Part shown: positions 8,462 through 20,146 of the stretch, piece by piece | Numbering within the stretch: position 1 is the stretch's first letter | Layout: every line of letters begins with the position of its first letter | Assembly (NCBI GenBank): GCA_037481655.1 | Contig: JBBFLF010000001.1 | Location: forward strand, 191,052-255,051 | DNA from: Desulfobaccales bacterium | GTDB lineage: Bacteria; Desulfobacterota; Desulfobaccia; Desulfobaccales; 0-14-0-80-60-11 | Reading direction: 5' to 3' | Length of the DNA stretch: 64,000 nt | Program-made: the position numbers and the translations under genes | The notes under the pieces: model-generated | What the model was told of the DNA's origin: nothing | Databases searched by the model: none | The model's input: only the letters and a program-made list of their open reading frames with translations

Positions 8462-10737
8462 CGACGGCCTCTGAAAAAGCGGATATGGCCCGGTTGGCCC
8501 GGCTGTGCGGCATCACCTCCCGCTTCTGGGACAATCAGGGCCGACGCCACCAGACCAGGGATGCCACCCGGCGAGCCCTGTTGCGTGCCATGGGGGTGGA
8601 GTGGGAGAGTCCGGCCCAGATCCGGGAAGAAATCCAGAAACGTGAAGAGCTGCAGAACCGACTTCTGCCGCCGGTGGCGACGGTCTGGCTGACAACCGCC
8701 CCGCATCTGCCGCTGGCGGTGCGGCTGCCCGCTCCCGAGGTGCCTTCCGGCCTTCACATCGCCGGGGAGCTGGTGGCGGAGGATGGGAGCCGTCTGCCGG
8801 TGACCGGCCCCTTGACCTGGCCGGGGCGTCCTCGCTGGCACGAGACCCCCCACGGCTGGCGGGGTCTGGCCGTTTATAGGCTGCCGCCGGAGGTGATGCC
8901 GGGCCACTATGAGGTGCATCTGGAACTCACAGGCGCCGGTGGGCGGGAAATAGCCAAAAGCCGGCTCATCGTGGCGCCCCCGGGGGCTTTTCTGCCGGAG
9001 TGCCTGGCCGGCGGAGCCCGGCTGTACGGGCTCAACTTGCCCCTTTATGCCCTCAGGAGCCGGCATAACTGGGGGATCGGGGACTTCACCGACCTGGCGG
9101 ACGCCATGGACTGGGCCAGGGAGCTGGGGGCCGCCTTTGTGGGCATCAACCCGCTGCATGCCGCCTTGCCCGGTCCGCTCTCCGATCCCAGCCCTTATTC
9201 CCCCGCCACCCGCCTGTTCACCAATTTCCTCTACCTAGACCTTAGGGCCGTGCCGGAAATGGCCCATTGCCCGGAGGCCCGGGACTATCTGGGCGGAACG
9301 GCAGGCCGGACCCTCTTGCGCCGCCTGCGGGCCGCCGCCATTCTCCCCTATCCGGAGGTCTATGCCGTCAAGCGGGATATTCTGCAGCGTCTGTACGAGG
9401 TCTTCCGGCAGGAGCATGGCGGGGAAATTCCCAAGAGCGCCCGGGGGCGGGAGTTTCAGGAGTTTTGCCGGCGGCGGGACCACTACCTGCACGATTTCGC
9501 CCTGTATGTGGCCCTGGCGGAGTTTCATGGCACCAGCGACTGGCGGCGCTGGCCGGAAGCATACCGCTCCCGTCAGGCCCCGGCGGTGGCGGAGTTTGCC
9601 CGGCAGCAACCGGAGGCGGTGGCATTCTGGGAGTACGTCCAATGGCTGGCGGCCCAGCAATTGGCCCGGGTGCACAAGCGGGCCCAGGCGGCGGGTCTGC
9701 CCTTCAGCCTCTATCAGGACCTGGCCCTGGGTGCGGCCCCGGGGGGCTTTGAAACCTGGGCCTTTCCCCACCTCTTTGCCCGGGGTGCGGCCACCGGCGC
9801 GCCGCCGGACGCCTTCAACCCCAAAGGGCAAAATTGGGGCCTGCCGCCTTTGATCCCGGAGCGCCTCAAGGAATCGGGCTACGACCTCTTTATCCGCACC
9901 CTCAGGGCCAACCTGCCGCCCGGGGGGATGCTGAGGCTGGACCACGTCATGGGGCTCTTCCGCCTCTTCTGGATTCCGGACACACCCGAGGTTCCCGGCG
10001 CTTACGTGCGTTACCCGGCGGCGGATCTTCTGGCCATTCTGTCTTTAGAGAGCCACCGGGCCAGGACCTTGATTGTGGGGGAGGATCTGGGCACCGTGGC
10101 CCCAGCCATCCGCCGGGAGTTGGGCAGGCGGCGCATCTTTTCCTACAAGGTCTTCATTTTCGAGCGGGAGGCGGACGGCCGGTTCCGGCCGCCGGCGGCG
10201 TATCCGCCCCAGTCCCTGGCCGCCACCACCACCCATGATCTCCCCACCCTGGCGGGCTACTGGCAGGGGGAGGATATCGTGCTGAAAACCAGGTTCCACC
10301 TCTACCCCCAGGCGCAGATGGCGGCCGCGGACACCCAGGCCCGGGAACGGGACCGGGTGTTGCTCCTGGAAGCCCTGGCGGCGGAGGGGCTCATCCCTGC
10401 CGAAGAGCTGCCGCGCCTGGCGGCCAGTCCGGGTCTGCCCCCGGAGGTGCGCTGGGCGGTCTTGGAATACCTGGCCCGCAGCCGGGCGGCCCTCCTGGAG
10501 GTGCGCCTGGAGGAGGTCTTCGGGCTCCTGGCCCAGCAGAATCTTCCCGGCACTCTGGATGAACACCCCAACTGGCGCCAGAAGTTCCCCCTCAACCTGG
10601 AGGAGATGCGTAAAGCTCCGGAGGCCGTGGAGCTGGCGGCCCGGCTCAGGCCGCACCGGGGCTGGCCGCCGCCTTCCCCGCCGCGAGACCCAGAGCCGGA
10701 TAACGGCCAGGAGCCCGGCCACGGGCCTCAGAAGTAG
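8449..10737 (+). CDS. malQ: 4-alpha-glucanotransferase (amylomaltase, GH77)
   Basis: Transfers alpha-1,4-glucan segments between acceptor sugars in cytoplasmic glycogen or maltodextrin metabolism. The 762-residue product shows the GH77 landmarks: LYALRSRHNWGIGDFTDL, GINPLHAALP, the nucleophile region MLRLDHVMGLFRLFWIP, the acid/base region LIVGEDLGTVAP and ATTTHDLPTLAGYW. A leading domain of about 180 residues precedes the catalytic barrel, as in the E. coli MalQ type. I set the start at the ATG at 8449, which overlaps the preceding gene by 13 bp; an internal ATG at MARLARL is possible. The overlap suggests co-transcription with the repair pair, with no evident functional link. Identification is firm. 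Confidence 0.95.
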   Translation: MGSLTTASEKADMARLARLCGITSRFWDNQGRRHQTRDATRRALLRAMGVEWESPAQIREEIQKREELQNRLLPPVATVWLTTAPHLPLAVRLPAPEVPSGLHIAGELVAEDGSRLPVTGPLTWPGRPRWHETPHGWRGLAVYRLPPEVMPGHYEVHLELTGAGGREIAKSRLIVAPPGAFLPECLAGGARLYGLNLPLYALRSRHNWGIGDFTDLADAMDWARELGAAFVGINPLHAALPGPLSDPSPYSPATRLFTNFLYLDLRAVPEMAHCPEARDYLGGTAGRTLLRRLRAAAILPYPEVYAVKRDILQRLYEVFRQEHGGEIPKSARGREFQEFCRRRDHYLHDFALYVALAEFHGTSDWRRWPEAYRSRQAPAVAEFARQQPEAVAFWEYVQWLAAQQLARVHKRAQAAGLPFSLYQDLALGAAPGGFETWAFPHLFARGAATGAPPDAFNPKGQNWGLPPLIPERLKESGYDLFIRTLRANLPPGGMLRLDHVMGLFRLFWIPDTPEVPGAYVRYPAADLLAILSLESHRARTLIVGEDLGTVAPAIRRELGRRRIFSYKVFIFEREADGRFRPPAAYPPQSLAATTTHDLPTLAGYWQGEDIVLKTRFHLYPQAQMAAADTQARERDRVLLLEALAAEGLIPAEELPRLAASPGLPPEVRWAVLEYLARSRAALLEVRLEEVFGLLAQQNLPGTLDEHPNWRQKFPLNLEEMRKAPEAVELAARLRPHRGWPPPSPPRDPEPDNGQEPGHGPQK

Positions 10738-10743
10738 CGGCGA

Positions 10744-11475
10744 TCAGGCCGTCGGTTTGGCCAGCGCATTGCGCAGCATGGCGATGGGCTTGGCCATTTC
10801 CCGGATGTTGGCCGCCACCCGGGGGAGGTCCTGGCCCGGCATACCCATCATCAGGTGGCAGGGCCCCACCTGGGCCTTGATGCGGCAGCCCAGGCCGAGG
10901 AAGGTGATATTGGGGACCCCCTGGAGCAGCGGCAGGGCGGTGATGTCGGCGCAGCCGCCCAAGGCTCCCCCGGACTGGGGCAGGTTTATGCGGCCGCCCC
11001 TTTCATAATTCACCGCATACAAAAGCCACATGACCTGCTCGCTGTCGGCGGTGAAGATCACCACCTGGGGGAGCTCGGACAAAGCCGACACCGGAGCCAC
11101 CAGTATCGCCTTGGTTTTCCCCTTCTCCAAATAGATGGCGTCCTTGATGGTGGCCGCGGAGGCCTCCTCGCTGGCAAAGAGCCCCACGCCATATTTCTCC
11201 AGGACGCCGTCATCCAGATAGCGGTCCATGTCCTGGTCTTCCATGCCCAGGACTGAGGTGCCCAGCTTGCAGCCCATGTTGTCCCGGGCCAGAAACAGAG
11301 TCTGGCCCTGCCCGGCCAGGGTCAGGGCCTGGCAGAAGCTCTTCAGGCTCAGGTTGGTGAGGTGCAGGTCCGGGGGGAGCAGGTCCCCTTCCCGGTAGAG
11401 GTTGACGCCCACCGGCTCGTAGGCGAGATTCAGGGCCTGCACCAGCTCCTGGGAAAGAGTCTTCAGGTCTGACAT
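10744..11475 (-). CDS. DUF169 family protein
   Basis: A 243-residue soluble protein with the DUF169 pattern: LNLAYEPVGVNLYREGD near the N-terminus, KSFCQALTLAGQGQTLFLARDNMGCKLGTSVLG, QVVIFTADSEQVMWLLYAVNYERGG and a Cys-containing GGALGGCADI. Proteins of this family are common in anaerobes including sulfate reducers; their biochemical role is not established. Conserved cysteines (FCQAL, MGCKLG, GGCAD, LGCRI) could bind a cofactor, but this is a guess. The ATG at 11473-11475 has an AAGGAGAGG site about 9 bases away; a TTG two codons earlier is closer to it. It converges with the glucanotransferase gene (6-bp gap) and diverges from the FAD oxidoreductase. Confidence 0.85.
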   Translation of the reverse strand: MSDLKTLSQELVQALNLAYEPVGVNLYREGDLLPPDLHLTNLSLKSFCQALTLAGQGQTLFLARDNMGCKLGTSVLGMEDQDMDRYLDDGVLEKYGVGLFASEEASAATIKDAIYLEKGKTKAILVAPVSALSELPQVVIFTADSEQVMWLLYAVNYERGGRINLPQSGGALGGCADITALPLLQGVPNITFLGLGCRIKAQVGPCHLMMGMPGQDLPRVAANIREMAKPIAMLRNALAKPTA

Positions 11476-11611
11476 AAACAAACCTCTCCTTGACGAAGAT
11501 GCTTATGTACCTCGCAAACAGTGAATCCGGGCGTCAAGTAGCCCCCAGGCGGTGTAACCGAAGATACGGACAAGTCCTTCTAACCTGACCGGCCGAAAGC
11601 CATCTCACGGG

Positions 11612-11639
11612 TTGACTTACCCGGTTTGGGCCTTATGTT
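11612..11639 (+). promoter_or_regulatory. Putative sigma70 promoter for the FAD oxidoreductase
   Basis: TTGACT (11612-11617), a 16-bp spacer and TATGTT (11634-11639) lie about 100 bp upstream of the GTG start at 11742, in the 266-bp space between two divergent genes. The match is fair; the rest of that space shows no other clear signal. Confidence 0.5.
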
Positions 11640-11741
11640 CAAGGGCGGAGCAGCGGTCCTGCGCCGAGGGTGCCCGCAGCCCTGTTCATCTGCCCGGCTC
11701 CACTATACCAATTTCACTTCGGCCCGCAAAGGAGATTGCCC

Positions 11742-12947
11742 GTGACCACGTATATCATCGTCGGCAACGGCATTGCCGGCAACGCCGCCGCGGAAACCAT
11801 CCGCAAGCTGGACCCCGAGGGGGTCATCCACCTCTTTTCCCGGGAACCGCACCCCTTTTATTACACCCCGGCCCTGCCGGAGTTTCTGGCCGGCACCAAG
11901 GACCTGAACCGCCTCATCATCCATCCCCTGGCCTGGTACCAGGAGAAGCGCATCCATTTCCACCCCGGAGTGGAGCTGGTGGGCGGGGACGCCCAGGCCC
12001 GGTATGTCACCGACCGGCAGGGGAAGCGCTATGCCTATGACCGGCTGCTGCTGGCCACCGGCAGCAACTCCTTTGTGCCGCCCATCCCCGGCGCGGACCT
12101 CCCCGGCGTGGTGACGCTGCGCACCCTGGAGGACGCCAAGCGCATCAAGGAGATGGCGGCCCATTCCCGCCAAGCGGTCCTCATCGGCGGGGGGCTGTTA
12201 GGGTTAGAAGCGGGTAATGGCCTTCGGCAGGCGGGCCTGACGGTGACCGTGGTGGAATTCTTCCCCCGGCTTCTCCCCCGGCAGCTGGATGAGGCCGCGG
12301 CCGCCCTCCTGCAGCGCCGTCTGGAGGCCATGGGCTTCCGCTTTTATCTGGGGGCCACGACCCAGGAGATTGTCCGGGCGGCGGGCGGCCTTGAGGTGGT
12401 GCTGAAAAGCGGGGAGCGGCTCCCGGCGGACATGGTCCTCATCTCTGCCGGGGTACGGCCGGAGGTGGGCCTGGCCAAGGCCTTGGGGGCCAAGATCGAC
12501 AAGGGCGTGGTGGTGGACGATTACCTGCGCACCAGCCTGCCGGAGGTTTATGCTGCCGGCGACGCGGCGGAGCATCAGGGCCAGTTGTATGGCATCTGGC
12601 CCGCCGCCCAGGAGCAGGGGCGCATCGCCGGGGCAAACATGGCAGGCGGCCAGGAGGTCTACCGGGGCACAGTGCCGGCCAACACCCTCAAGGTGGTGGG
12701 CATCGATCTCTTGTCCGCCGGGGAGATTGACGCCGACGGCAAGCTGGAGGCGGCGGTGGTGAGCGATCCCGAGAAGGGCACCTACCGCAAGCTGGTTATC
12801 CAGGATAACCGTTTGGCGGGGGTGATCCTCTTGGGTGACCTCACCGGCAGCGCCGAGATCCAGGCCGCCATCCGCGCCGGCAAGGACGTCTCGGGTCTCA
12901 AAGCCGACTTCAGCCGGCCCGACTTCGATTTTTCCCGCCTAAAATAA
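11742..12947 (+). CDS. NAD(P)/FAD-dependent oxidoreductase (NirB/rubredoxin-reductase-like)
   Basis: A 401-residue two-dinucleotide-binding flavoprotein. The FAD motif YIIVGNGIAGNAAAETI is at the N-terminus and PHPFYYTPALPEFLAG follows. The NAD(P)-binding motif is AVLIGGGLLGLEAGNGL near residue 150, and the second FAD motif is VYAAGDAAEHQGQLYG near residue 275. The C-terminal part ends with GDLTGSAEIQAAIRAGKDVSGL, as in NADH oxidase and nitrite-reductase-type FAD subunits. The likely role is NAD(P)H-dependent electron transfer to a small acceptor such as rubredoxin, or peroxide/oxygen defence; the window's rubredoxin gene is far away, so the partner is uncertain. The GTG start at 11742 has an AAAGGAG ribosome site and fits the family N-terminus; an upstream extension to 11670 lacks both. 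Confidence 0.9.
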   Translation: MTTYIIVGNGIAGNAAAETIRKLDPEGVIHLFSREPHPFYYTPALPEFLAGTKDLNRLIIHPLAWYQEKRIHFHPGVELVGGDAQARYVTDRQGKRYAYDRLLLATGSNSFVPPIPGADLPGVVTLRTLEDAKRIKEMAAHSRQAVLIGGGLLGLEAGNGLRQAGLTVTVVEFFPRLLPRQLDEAAAALLQRRLEAMGFRFYLGATTQEIVRAAGGLEVVLKSGERLPADMVLISAGVRPEVGLAKALGAKIDKGVVVDDYLRTSLPEVYAAGDAAEHQGQLYGIWPAAQEQGRIAGANMAGGQEVYRGTVPANTLKVVGIDLLSAGEIDADGKLEAAVVSDPEKGTYRKLVIQDNRLAGVILLGDLTGSAEIQAAIRAGKDVSGLKADFSRPDFDFSRLK

Positions 12948-13013
12948 GGGATTGGGGGTGGGGGTTTGGGGGAGGGGGTAAGGGTCTGTGACCCTTAGCC
13001 CCCTCCCCCAATC
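12948..13013. repeat. G-rich palindromic intergenic repeat, copy A
   Basis: A G-rich lead is followed by a nearly perfect 21-bp inverted repeat around TGT: the left arm ends GGGGGTAAGGGTC and the right arm begins GACCCTTAGCCCCC. It sits between two convergent stop codons (the oxidoreductase ends at 12947, secA ends at 13014) and could act as a bidirectional terminator. The same layout recurs at 15601, 26760, 40889 and 41552. Confidence 0.8.
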
Positions 13014-15512
<2,499 letters not shown>

Positions 15513-15600
15513 AGTTTATTTTCTTGTCTTGAGAGGGTCGGGAGGTGAAGGCCGGGGGAGCCTGGCTCCGTCACTCTTCGCCTCACACTCCCGTCCCTAC

Positions 15601-15674
15601 CCTCTGATAAGGGGTTGGGGATGGGGGTTGCGGGGGAAGGGGCAGGGGTCCGTGATCCCTGGCCCCTTCCCCCA
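15601..15674. repeat. G-rich palindromic intergenic repeat, copy B
   Basis: The lead GGGGTTGGGGATGGGGGTTG is followed by an inverted repeat whose left arm GGGGGAAGGGGCAGGGGTC pairs with GATCCCTGGCCCCTTCCCCC. It lies between the secA start and the end of the acetyltransferase gene, six bases before the latter's stop, so it may terminate that transcript. Confidence 0.75.
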
Positions 15675-15679
15675 CATAT

Positions 15680-16138
15680 TCATGCCTCCAGCTCCAGCAT
15701 CACCGGCAGTTCGTCGCAGTCCGGGAACTTGACGCACTCCACGCAGTCCGCCCAGACGATGGGGGGCAGGGCCTCCTTGGCGATGGGCCGGAAGCCGAAG
15801 CGCCGGAAGAATCTTTCATTGGTGGTGAGGGCGAAGACCCGCCTCAGGCCCAGCTCCCGGGCCTCCTCCAGGCAGCGGCTCACCAGAGCGGTCCCCAGCC
15901 CCTGGCGCTGGCGCTCCGGCACCACCACCAGGGAGCGGATCTCCCCCAGCCCGTCCCAGGTGACGTGCAGGGCCACAATGCCCTGGATGGGGCCGTCATC
16001 CTCCCGCCAGACGTAATAATCCCGCAGGTGGCTGTAGAGGCTGGCCAGGGTGCGGGGCAGTACATCCCCCTCCCGGGAGAACTCGGCCAGCATCCGCCGG
16101 ATTTCCGGCACCTCGTCAATTCTGGCTTTGCGGATCAT
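15680..16138 (-). CDS. GNAT-family N-acetyltransferase, short N-acetylglutamate synthase type
   Basis: A 152-residue acetyltransferase. The acetyl-CoA-binding motif is IRSLVVVPERQRQGLGTAL, preceded by HVTWDGLGE and followed by GLRRVFALTTNERFFRRFGF. The C-terminal WADCVECVKFPDCDE cluster of three cysteines is characteristic of the short, stand-alone ArgA-like enzymes that acetylate glutamate as the first step of arginine synthesis. No arginine gene is adjacent, so the substrate is inferred from family resemblance only. The start is the ATG at 16136-16138 because MIRKARIDEVPEI matches GNAT N-termini; no clear ribosome site precedes it, and a TTG at 16204 keeps the frame open. Confidence 0.8.
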   Translation of the reverse strand: MIRKARIDEVPEIRRMLAEFSREGDVLPRTLASLYSHLRDYYVWREDDGPIQGIVALHVTWDGLGEIRSLVVVPERQRQGLGTALVSRCLEEARELGLRRVFALTTNERFFRRFGFRPIAKEALPPIVWADCVECVKFPDCDELPVMLELEA

Positions 16139-16376
16139 GGCGGCTGCATGGGGCCCGGTGATCCGGGGGGCGGCGTGGTCTGCCGGTCGCTTTCCCAGCT
16201 CCAAAGGGGAGGGAAGCTCAGCCCTCCGACCTCAATTTTATGTTATTATCATCGGAGCAGTGAGTGGGTTAACTCGAGAGGAAGTGCCGGGAGTAATCCC
16301 TGGCCCCTTCTCTAAATAAATTATTATATCAAAAAAACCCGGCCCGGGGGTTTCTCCGGCGGCGGAAGGAGAGGTT

Positions 16377-16880
16377 ATGCAGGTGATTACTCCGGACAAA
16401 TATGTCCGGCTGGCGTATCGGCTGCGGTTGGCCAATGGTGATTACGTGCGGGGCAGCGCCACCGAGCCCGCGGAAATGGAATTCGTGGCCGGGGTGGGGG
16501 AGGTCCTCCCCGGGTTGGAGCGCCGCCTCTACGGCCTCTCTCCGGAGATGGGAGAGGTGGAGTTTGTGGTTCCCAAGGAGGAGGCCTTCGGAGAGTATCA
16601 ACCGGACAACGTGCAGATCTGGAGCACCAAGGTCTTTCCCCCGGACATGGAGCTCAAGCCCGGCCAGAAGGTGCTGCCGGCGGTGCTGCCCTTCCCGCCG
16701 GAGTACCCCCTGGTCATCAAGGAGGTGCGAGGAGACAAGGTGGTGTTGGACCTGAACCACCCCCTAGCGGGTCAGGACCTCTACTATCAGGTGCGGGTGC
16801 TGGAGATCCGGGAGCCTGATCCCCAGGAGCTCAGTCACAAAAAGCAGTGTCAAGCCTGCCGGGAAGAGATGGAGGGGTAA
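16377..16880 (+). CDS. FKBP-type peptidyl-prolyl isomerase, SlyD-like
   Basis: A 167-residue cytoplasmic prolyl isomerase and chaperone. The FKBP portion begins VRLAYRLRLANGDYVRG and continues EFVAGVGEVLPGLERRLYGL; the insert-in-flap segment VFPPDMELKPGQKV and the return strand NHPLAGQDLYYQVRVLEI are both recognisable and typical of SlyD. The C-terminal metal-binding tail is reduced to HKKQCQACREEMEG, with a CxxC pair in place of the His-rich tail of E. coli SlyD. A GGAGAGG ribosome site precedes the ATG. The gene faces the dsr operon and both end at the strong terminator at 16901. Confidence 0.9.
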   Translation: MQVITPDKYVRLAYRLRLANGDYVRGSATEPAEMEFVAGVGEVLPGLERRLYGLSPEMGEVEFVVPKEEAFGEYQPDNVQIWSTKVFPPDMELKPGQKVLPAVLPFPPEYPLVIKEVRGDKVVLDLNHPLAGQDLYYQVRVLEIREPDPQELSHKKQCQACREEMEG

Positions 16881-16900
16881 GAGCGGCAGGCCCTGCCATG

Positions 16901-16940
16901 CAAAACCCCGGCTTGCCAGGCAAGCCGGGGTTTTGCTTTT
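16901..16940. terminator. Bidirectional Rho-independent terminator
   Basis: A perfect 15-bp inverted repeat (CAAAACCCCGGCTTG at 16901-16915 and its complement at 16921-16935) encloses a 5-base loop. The T-rich flank on the right (GCTTTT) serves the FKBP transcript and the A-run inside the left arm serves the dsr transcript coming from the other side. Confidence 0.9.
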
Positions 16941-16953
16941 CGGGAGCGCGGTT

Positions 16954-17145
<192 letters not shown>

Positions 17146-17280
17146 CTAACCTCCTTGATGATTTTACCCGAAGAAAATTGCAGCCCCGAGGGGCAAAAAC
17201 ACGGGGACGAAGCTGGCTCCCGCCGCACATGGCCTTCGAGCCAATTTTCACAAAACAGATACCGTATCGCCTGCGGGAAG

Positions 17281-18765
17281 TCAATGAAAAAGTGGCCCCT
17301 CCCCCAGGGGGCGGTGGGTGGCCCTCAGCTCGGGCTCTTTTGGCAAGGCCGGCTCCCCAGCCGGCCGGGCTAGGCGAGCGTGGCGGTACTCCCGGGCCCG
17401 GGCCACCAAGGCCGGAGCCCACTGAGGGGCGCCCAAGGCGTGGAGATGGGTATAGGTGGCCAGCACGTTCTTATACAGCAGTCCGTCCCGCTGGCCTCCC
17501 ACGCCGGCCCCCCGGATCACCCGGAAGGCCAGGGCATCGGTGGGTCCGGGTTCCGGCTGGATGCGGGAGTAATGAAATTCGTGGCCTTTGAGGCGGCTCC
17601 CTAAGGGGAAGAAGGGGTTGTCCGTCTCCACCTCCAGGATGGTGTAGCCGTGCCCCTGGGGTTTTCGTCCCATGACAAAGTCGAAGGGGAAGATGCCCAC
17701 CATGGGGAAGCGCTCGCCTTCCAGGGTGCGGATGGCGGCCCCCAGGTACATCAGGCCGCCGCATTCGGCGTAGATGGGAAGGCCCTGCTGCGCCCGGCGC
17801 CGGATCTCCTCCCGGAAGCGGACATTTTCGCTCAGGGCCTGGGCGTGGGTCTCCGGGAAGCCGCCGCCGATGTACAGGGCGTCCAGGTCTGCCGGCAGGG
17901 TGGCCACCTCCAGGGCATTGAGCTCCACCAGCCGGGCGCCGGCGGCCGCCAAGGCCTCCAGGTTCTCGGTGTAGTAGAACTGGAAGGCGGAGTCCCGGAT
18001 GATGCCGACGGTGACCGGTTCTCCCTCCGCTTCTGCCACCGCTTCCGGCCAGGGGCCGAGGGGCAGGGGGGGCGCCTGCTGGGCCACCTGCCAGAGCCCT
18101 TCCAGGTCCAGGTATTTTTCCGCCAGCTCCCGGGCGGTGGTGACGGCCCGGATGGCGGCGGCATGTTCCTGGGGGGGCACCAGCCCCATGTGGCGTTCCG
18201 GAAAGACGGCGCACTTAAGGCGCGGCAGGGCCCCCAGCACCGGCACGCCGCAGTAGCGCTCGATGCTGTGGCGCAGGATGGCTTCGTGGCGGGGGCGGGC
18301 GATCTGGTTGAGGATGACGCCCCGTAAGGGCACCTGGGGGTCGAAGTGCTGACAGCCCAACACCAGGGCGGCCACGGTGCGGGTGGCCATGGTGCAGTCC
18401 ACCACCAGCACCACGGGCACCGTGAGCAGCTTGGCCAGCTCGGCGGTGCTGTAGGTGCCCTCCGCGTCCAGGCCGTCGTAGAGCCCCCGGTTGCCCTCGA
18501 TGAGGAGGCAATCGGCAGTGCGGGCGTGGCGCCTCACCACGGCCATAATCTGGGCCCCCTCCATGAGGAAGGGGTCCAGGTTATGGCTGGGTCTGCCGGC
18601 GGCCAGAGCGTGCCACGCCGGGTCGATGTAGTCGGGCCCCTTTTTGAAGGGCACAACTACCCTTCCCTGGCTATGCCAGGCTGCCAGCAGGCCCAGGGTC
18701 AGGGTGGTTTTGCCGGCCCCACCCCGGAGAGCTGCCAGGAGCAATCGGGGGCAGGGCCGGTCCAT
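17281..18765 (-). CDS. dsrN: Cobyrinate a,c-diamide synthase-like protein DsrN (siroheme amidation)
   Basis: A 494-residue CbiA-family amidotransferase. The N-terminal ATPase starts LLLAALRGGAGKTTLTLGLLAAW (P-loop) and continues with KKGPDYIDPAWHALAAGRPSHNLDPFLM, typical of cobyrinate synthases. The C-terminal glutaminase domain has IYAECGGLMYLG with the nucleophilic Cys, and GHEFHYSRI with the histidine. In dsr loci this protein is thought to amidate siroheme, giving the sirohydrochlorin amide found in DsrAB. Its start codon overlaps the dsrD stop by one base (shared A at 18765), implying translational coupling. Family assignment is firm; amidation of siroheme rests on published context, not on this sequence. 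Confidence 0.93.
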   Translation of the reverse strand: MDRPCPRLLLAALRGGAGKTTLTLGLLAAWHSQGRVVVPFKKGPDYIDPAWHALAAGRPSHNLDPFLMEGAQIMAVVRRHARTADCLLIEGNRGLYDGLDAEGTYSTAELAKLLTVPVVLVVDCTMATRTVAALVLGCQHFDPQVPLRGVILNQIARPRHEAILRHSIERYCGVPVLGALPRLKCAVFPERHMGLVPPQEHAAAIRAVTTARELAEKYLDLEGLWQVAQQAPPLPLGPWPEAVAEAEGEPVTVGIIRDSAFQFYYTENLEALAAAGARLVELNALEVATLPADLDALYIGGGFPETHAQALSENVRFREEIRRRAQQGLPIYAECGGLMYLGAAIRTLEGERFPMVGIFPFDFVMGRKPQGHGYTILEVETDNPFFPLGSRLKGHEFHYSRIQPEPGPTDALAFRVIRGAGVGGQRDGLLYKNVLATYTHLHALGAPQWAPALVARAREYRHARLARPAGEPALPKEPELRATHRPLGEGPLFH

Positions 18766-19007
18766 CAGTGCTTCGCCGCGCCTTCCACCCGGGGAATCTC
18801 AATGAAGCTGCCGCCGAAGTAGGTGTAGACGCAGCGGCCGCCGTCAATGAGCTCCTTGATGGCGAACTTGATGTCGTTCTTGTTCTGGTCGGGATGCTCC
18901 TTGAGCACCGCCTTCTCAATGTCCTTGGCCTTGAGCTGTTTTTTGCCCGCAGCCGCTTCCACCATCTTGTAGATGTATTCTACAAGCTCTTCCTTGGGTA
19001 ACGCCAT
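18765..19007 (-). CDS. dsrD: DsrD, sulfite reductase activator
   Basis: An 80-residue winged-helix protein (MALPKEELVEYIYKMVEAA, KLKAKDIEKAVL-type helix, then DIKFAIKELIDGGRCVYTYF). DsrD is found with reductive-type DsrAB and has been shown in other sulfate reducers to be an allosteric activator of the enzyme and not a DNA-binding regulator. Its presence argues that this dsr locus works in sulfite reduction and not in sulfur oxidation. It starts 15 bp after the dsrB stop and its stop overlaps the dsrN start. The length and sequence match the family throughout. Confidence 0.95.
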   Translation of the reverse strand: MALPKEELVEYIYKMVEAAAGKKQLKAKDIEKAVLKEHPDQNKNDIKFAIKELIDGGRCVYTYFGGSFIEIPRVEGAAKH

Positions 19008-19022
19008 TTTTCGGCCACCTGC

Positions 19023-20102
19023 TCAGAATTTGAAGTGCATGGACGTCCTATAAGTATCATACGCCTGGAACTTATAGTCGTCAATATGCTGGAAGGTGAA
19101 GGGGATGTCGCAGACCTCGAAGAAGCGCTCCCAGCCGATGCGCTCGATCCACTCGCCGACGCGCTCCCACTTGTTGGCGCCTTCGGCGTACTTGGTGAGG
19201 ATCTTGCGGATGGCGGCCACGGTTTCCGGCCAGCGGGGCGGATTGTTGGGAATCCACGGAATGGCCAGCCGGGAGAAGGCCGGCGGGGTCTTGGAGTTGG
19301 ACACCTTGCCGCCCACCAGGATGGCGACGCCGCCCTTTTCGGCGTCGAAGCACGGCATGGCCGGGCACATGGTGTAGCAGTTGCCGCAGTACATGCAGCG
19401 CTCTTCGTTCACGATGACGCTCTTTAAGCTCTTGTCCGGATGGGGCCGGATGGCGCCGGTGGGGCAAGAGGCGATGGTGGTGGGGATTTCGCACAGGTGG
19501 CGCAGCTTGTCATGGAGAATCTTGGGCGGGGTGCGATGCACGCCGCAGATGGCGATGTCGGAGCAGTGCACCGCGCCGCACATGTTGAGGCAGCAGGCCA
19601 AAGCGATGCGCACCTGGGCCGGCAGGTCATGCTTGCCGAAATACTCGAAGAGGTCGTCCATCACCGCCTTGACGATGCCGGAGGCGTCGATGGCCGGGGT
19701 GTGGCAATGCACCCAGCCCTGGGTGTGGACGATGCTGGTCACCGAGTGCCCGGTGCCGCCGATGGGCCAGCCCTTGGCGGCCAGGTCGGCCTTAAGAGCC
19801 GGCAGCTGGGACAGATCAGTGAGGAAGAATTCCATGTTGTGGCGGCTGGTGAAGCGGAAGTGCCCCTGGCTGTATTTGTCCGCCAGGTCGCAGGCCTCCC
19901 GGACAAAGTCGGTGCTCACCAACCGGCCGGAGCCCACGCGCACGGAATAGAGCTTGTCCCCGGTCTCGGAGACGTGCATGAGCACGCCGGGCTCAATGAT
20001 TTCATGATATTTCCATTTGCCATAGTTGGCCTTGATGACGGGATGGAGAAACTGCCCATAATGCGGTGGGCCGATATCAGTTTTGCGTTCGGGTTCGGTC
20101 AT
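19023..20102 (-). CDS. dsrB: Dissimilatory sulfite reductase beta subunit
   Basis: Together with DsrA it forms the alpha2beta2 siroheme enzyme that reduces sulfite in the cytoplasm. Recognisable parts are [20 protein letters not shown], the siroheme/[4Fe-4S] cysteines in [19 protein letters not shown], and CPTGAI followed by the inserted ferredoxin domain [18 protein letters not shown]. The C-terminal [20 protein letters not shown] segment is standard. The ATG at 20100-20102 is well spaced (10 bases) from AAGGAGG; an ATG three codons earlier sits only one base from it, so I chose the later one, giving 359 residues. It follows dsrA by 44 bp. Identification is certain. Confidence 0.97.
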   Translation of the reverse strand: MTEPERKTDIGPPHYGQFLHPVIKANYGKWKYHEIIEPGVLMHVSETGDKLYSVRVGSGRLVSTDFVREACDLADKYSQGHFRFTSRHNMEFFLTDLSQLPALKADLAAKGWPIGGTGHSVTSIVHTQGWVHCHTPAIDASGIVKAVMDDLFEYFGKHDLPAQVRIALACCLNMCGAVHCSDIAICGVHRTPPKILHDKLRHLCEIPTTIASCPTGAIRPHPDKSLKSVIVNEERCMYCGNCYTMCPAMPCFDAEKGGVAILVGGKVSNSKTPPAFSRLAIPWIPNNPPRWPETVAAIRKILTKYAEGANKWERVGEWIERIGWERFFEVCDIPFTFQHIDDYKFQAYDTYRTSMHFKF

Positions 20103-20146
20103 GGTACTCATTCCTCCTTAAAATTGACGGCGTCAATGGCCGGAAC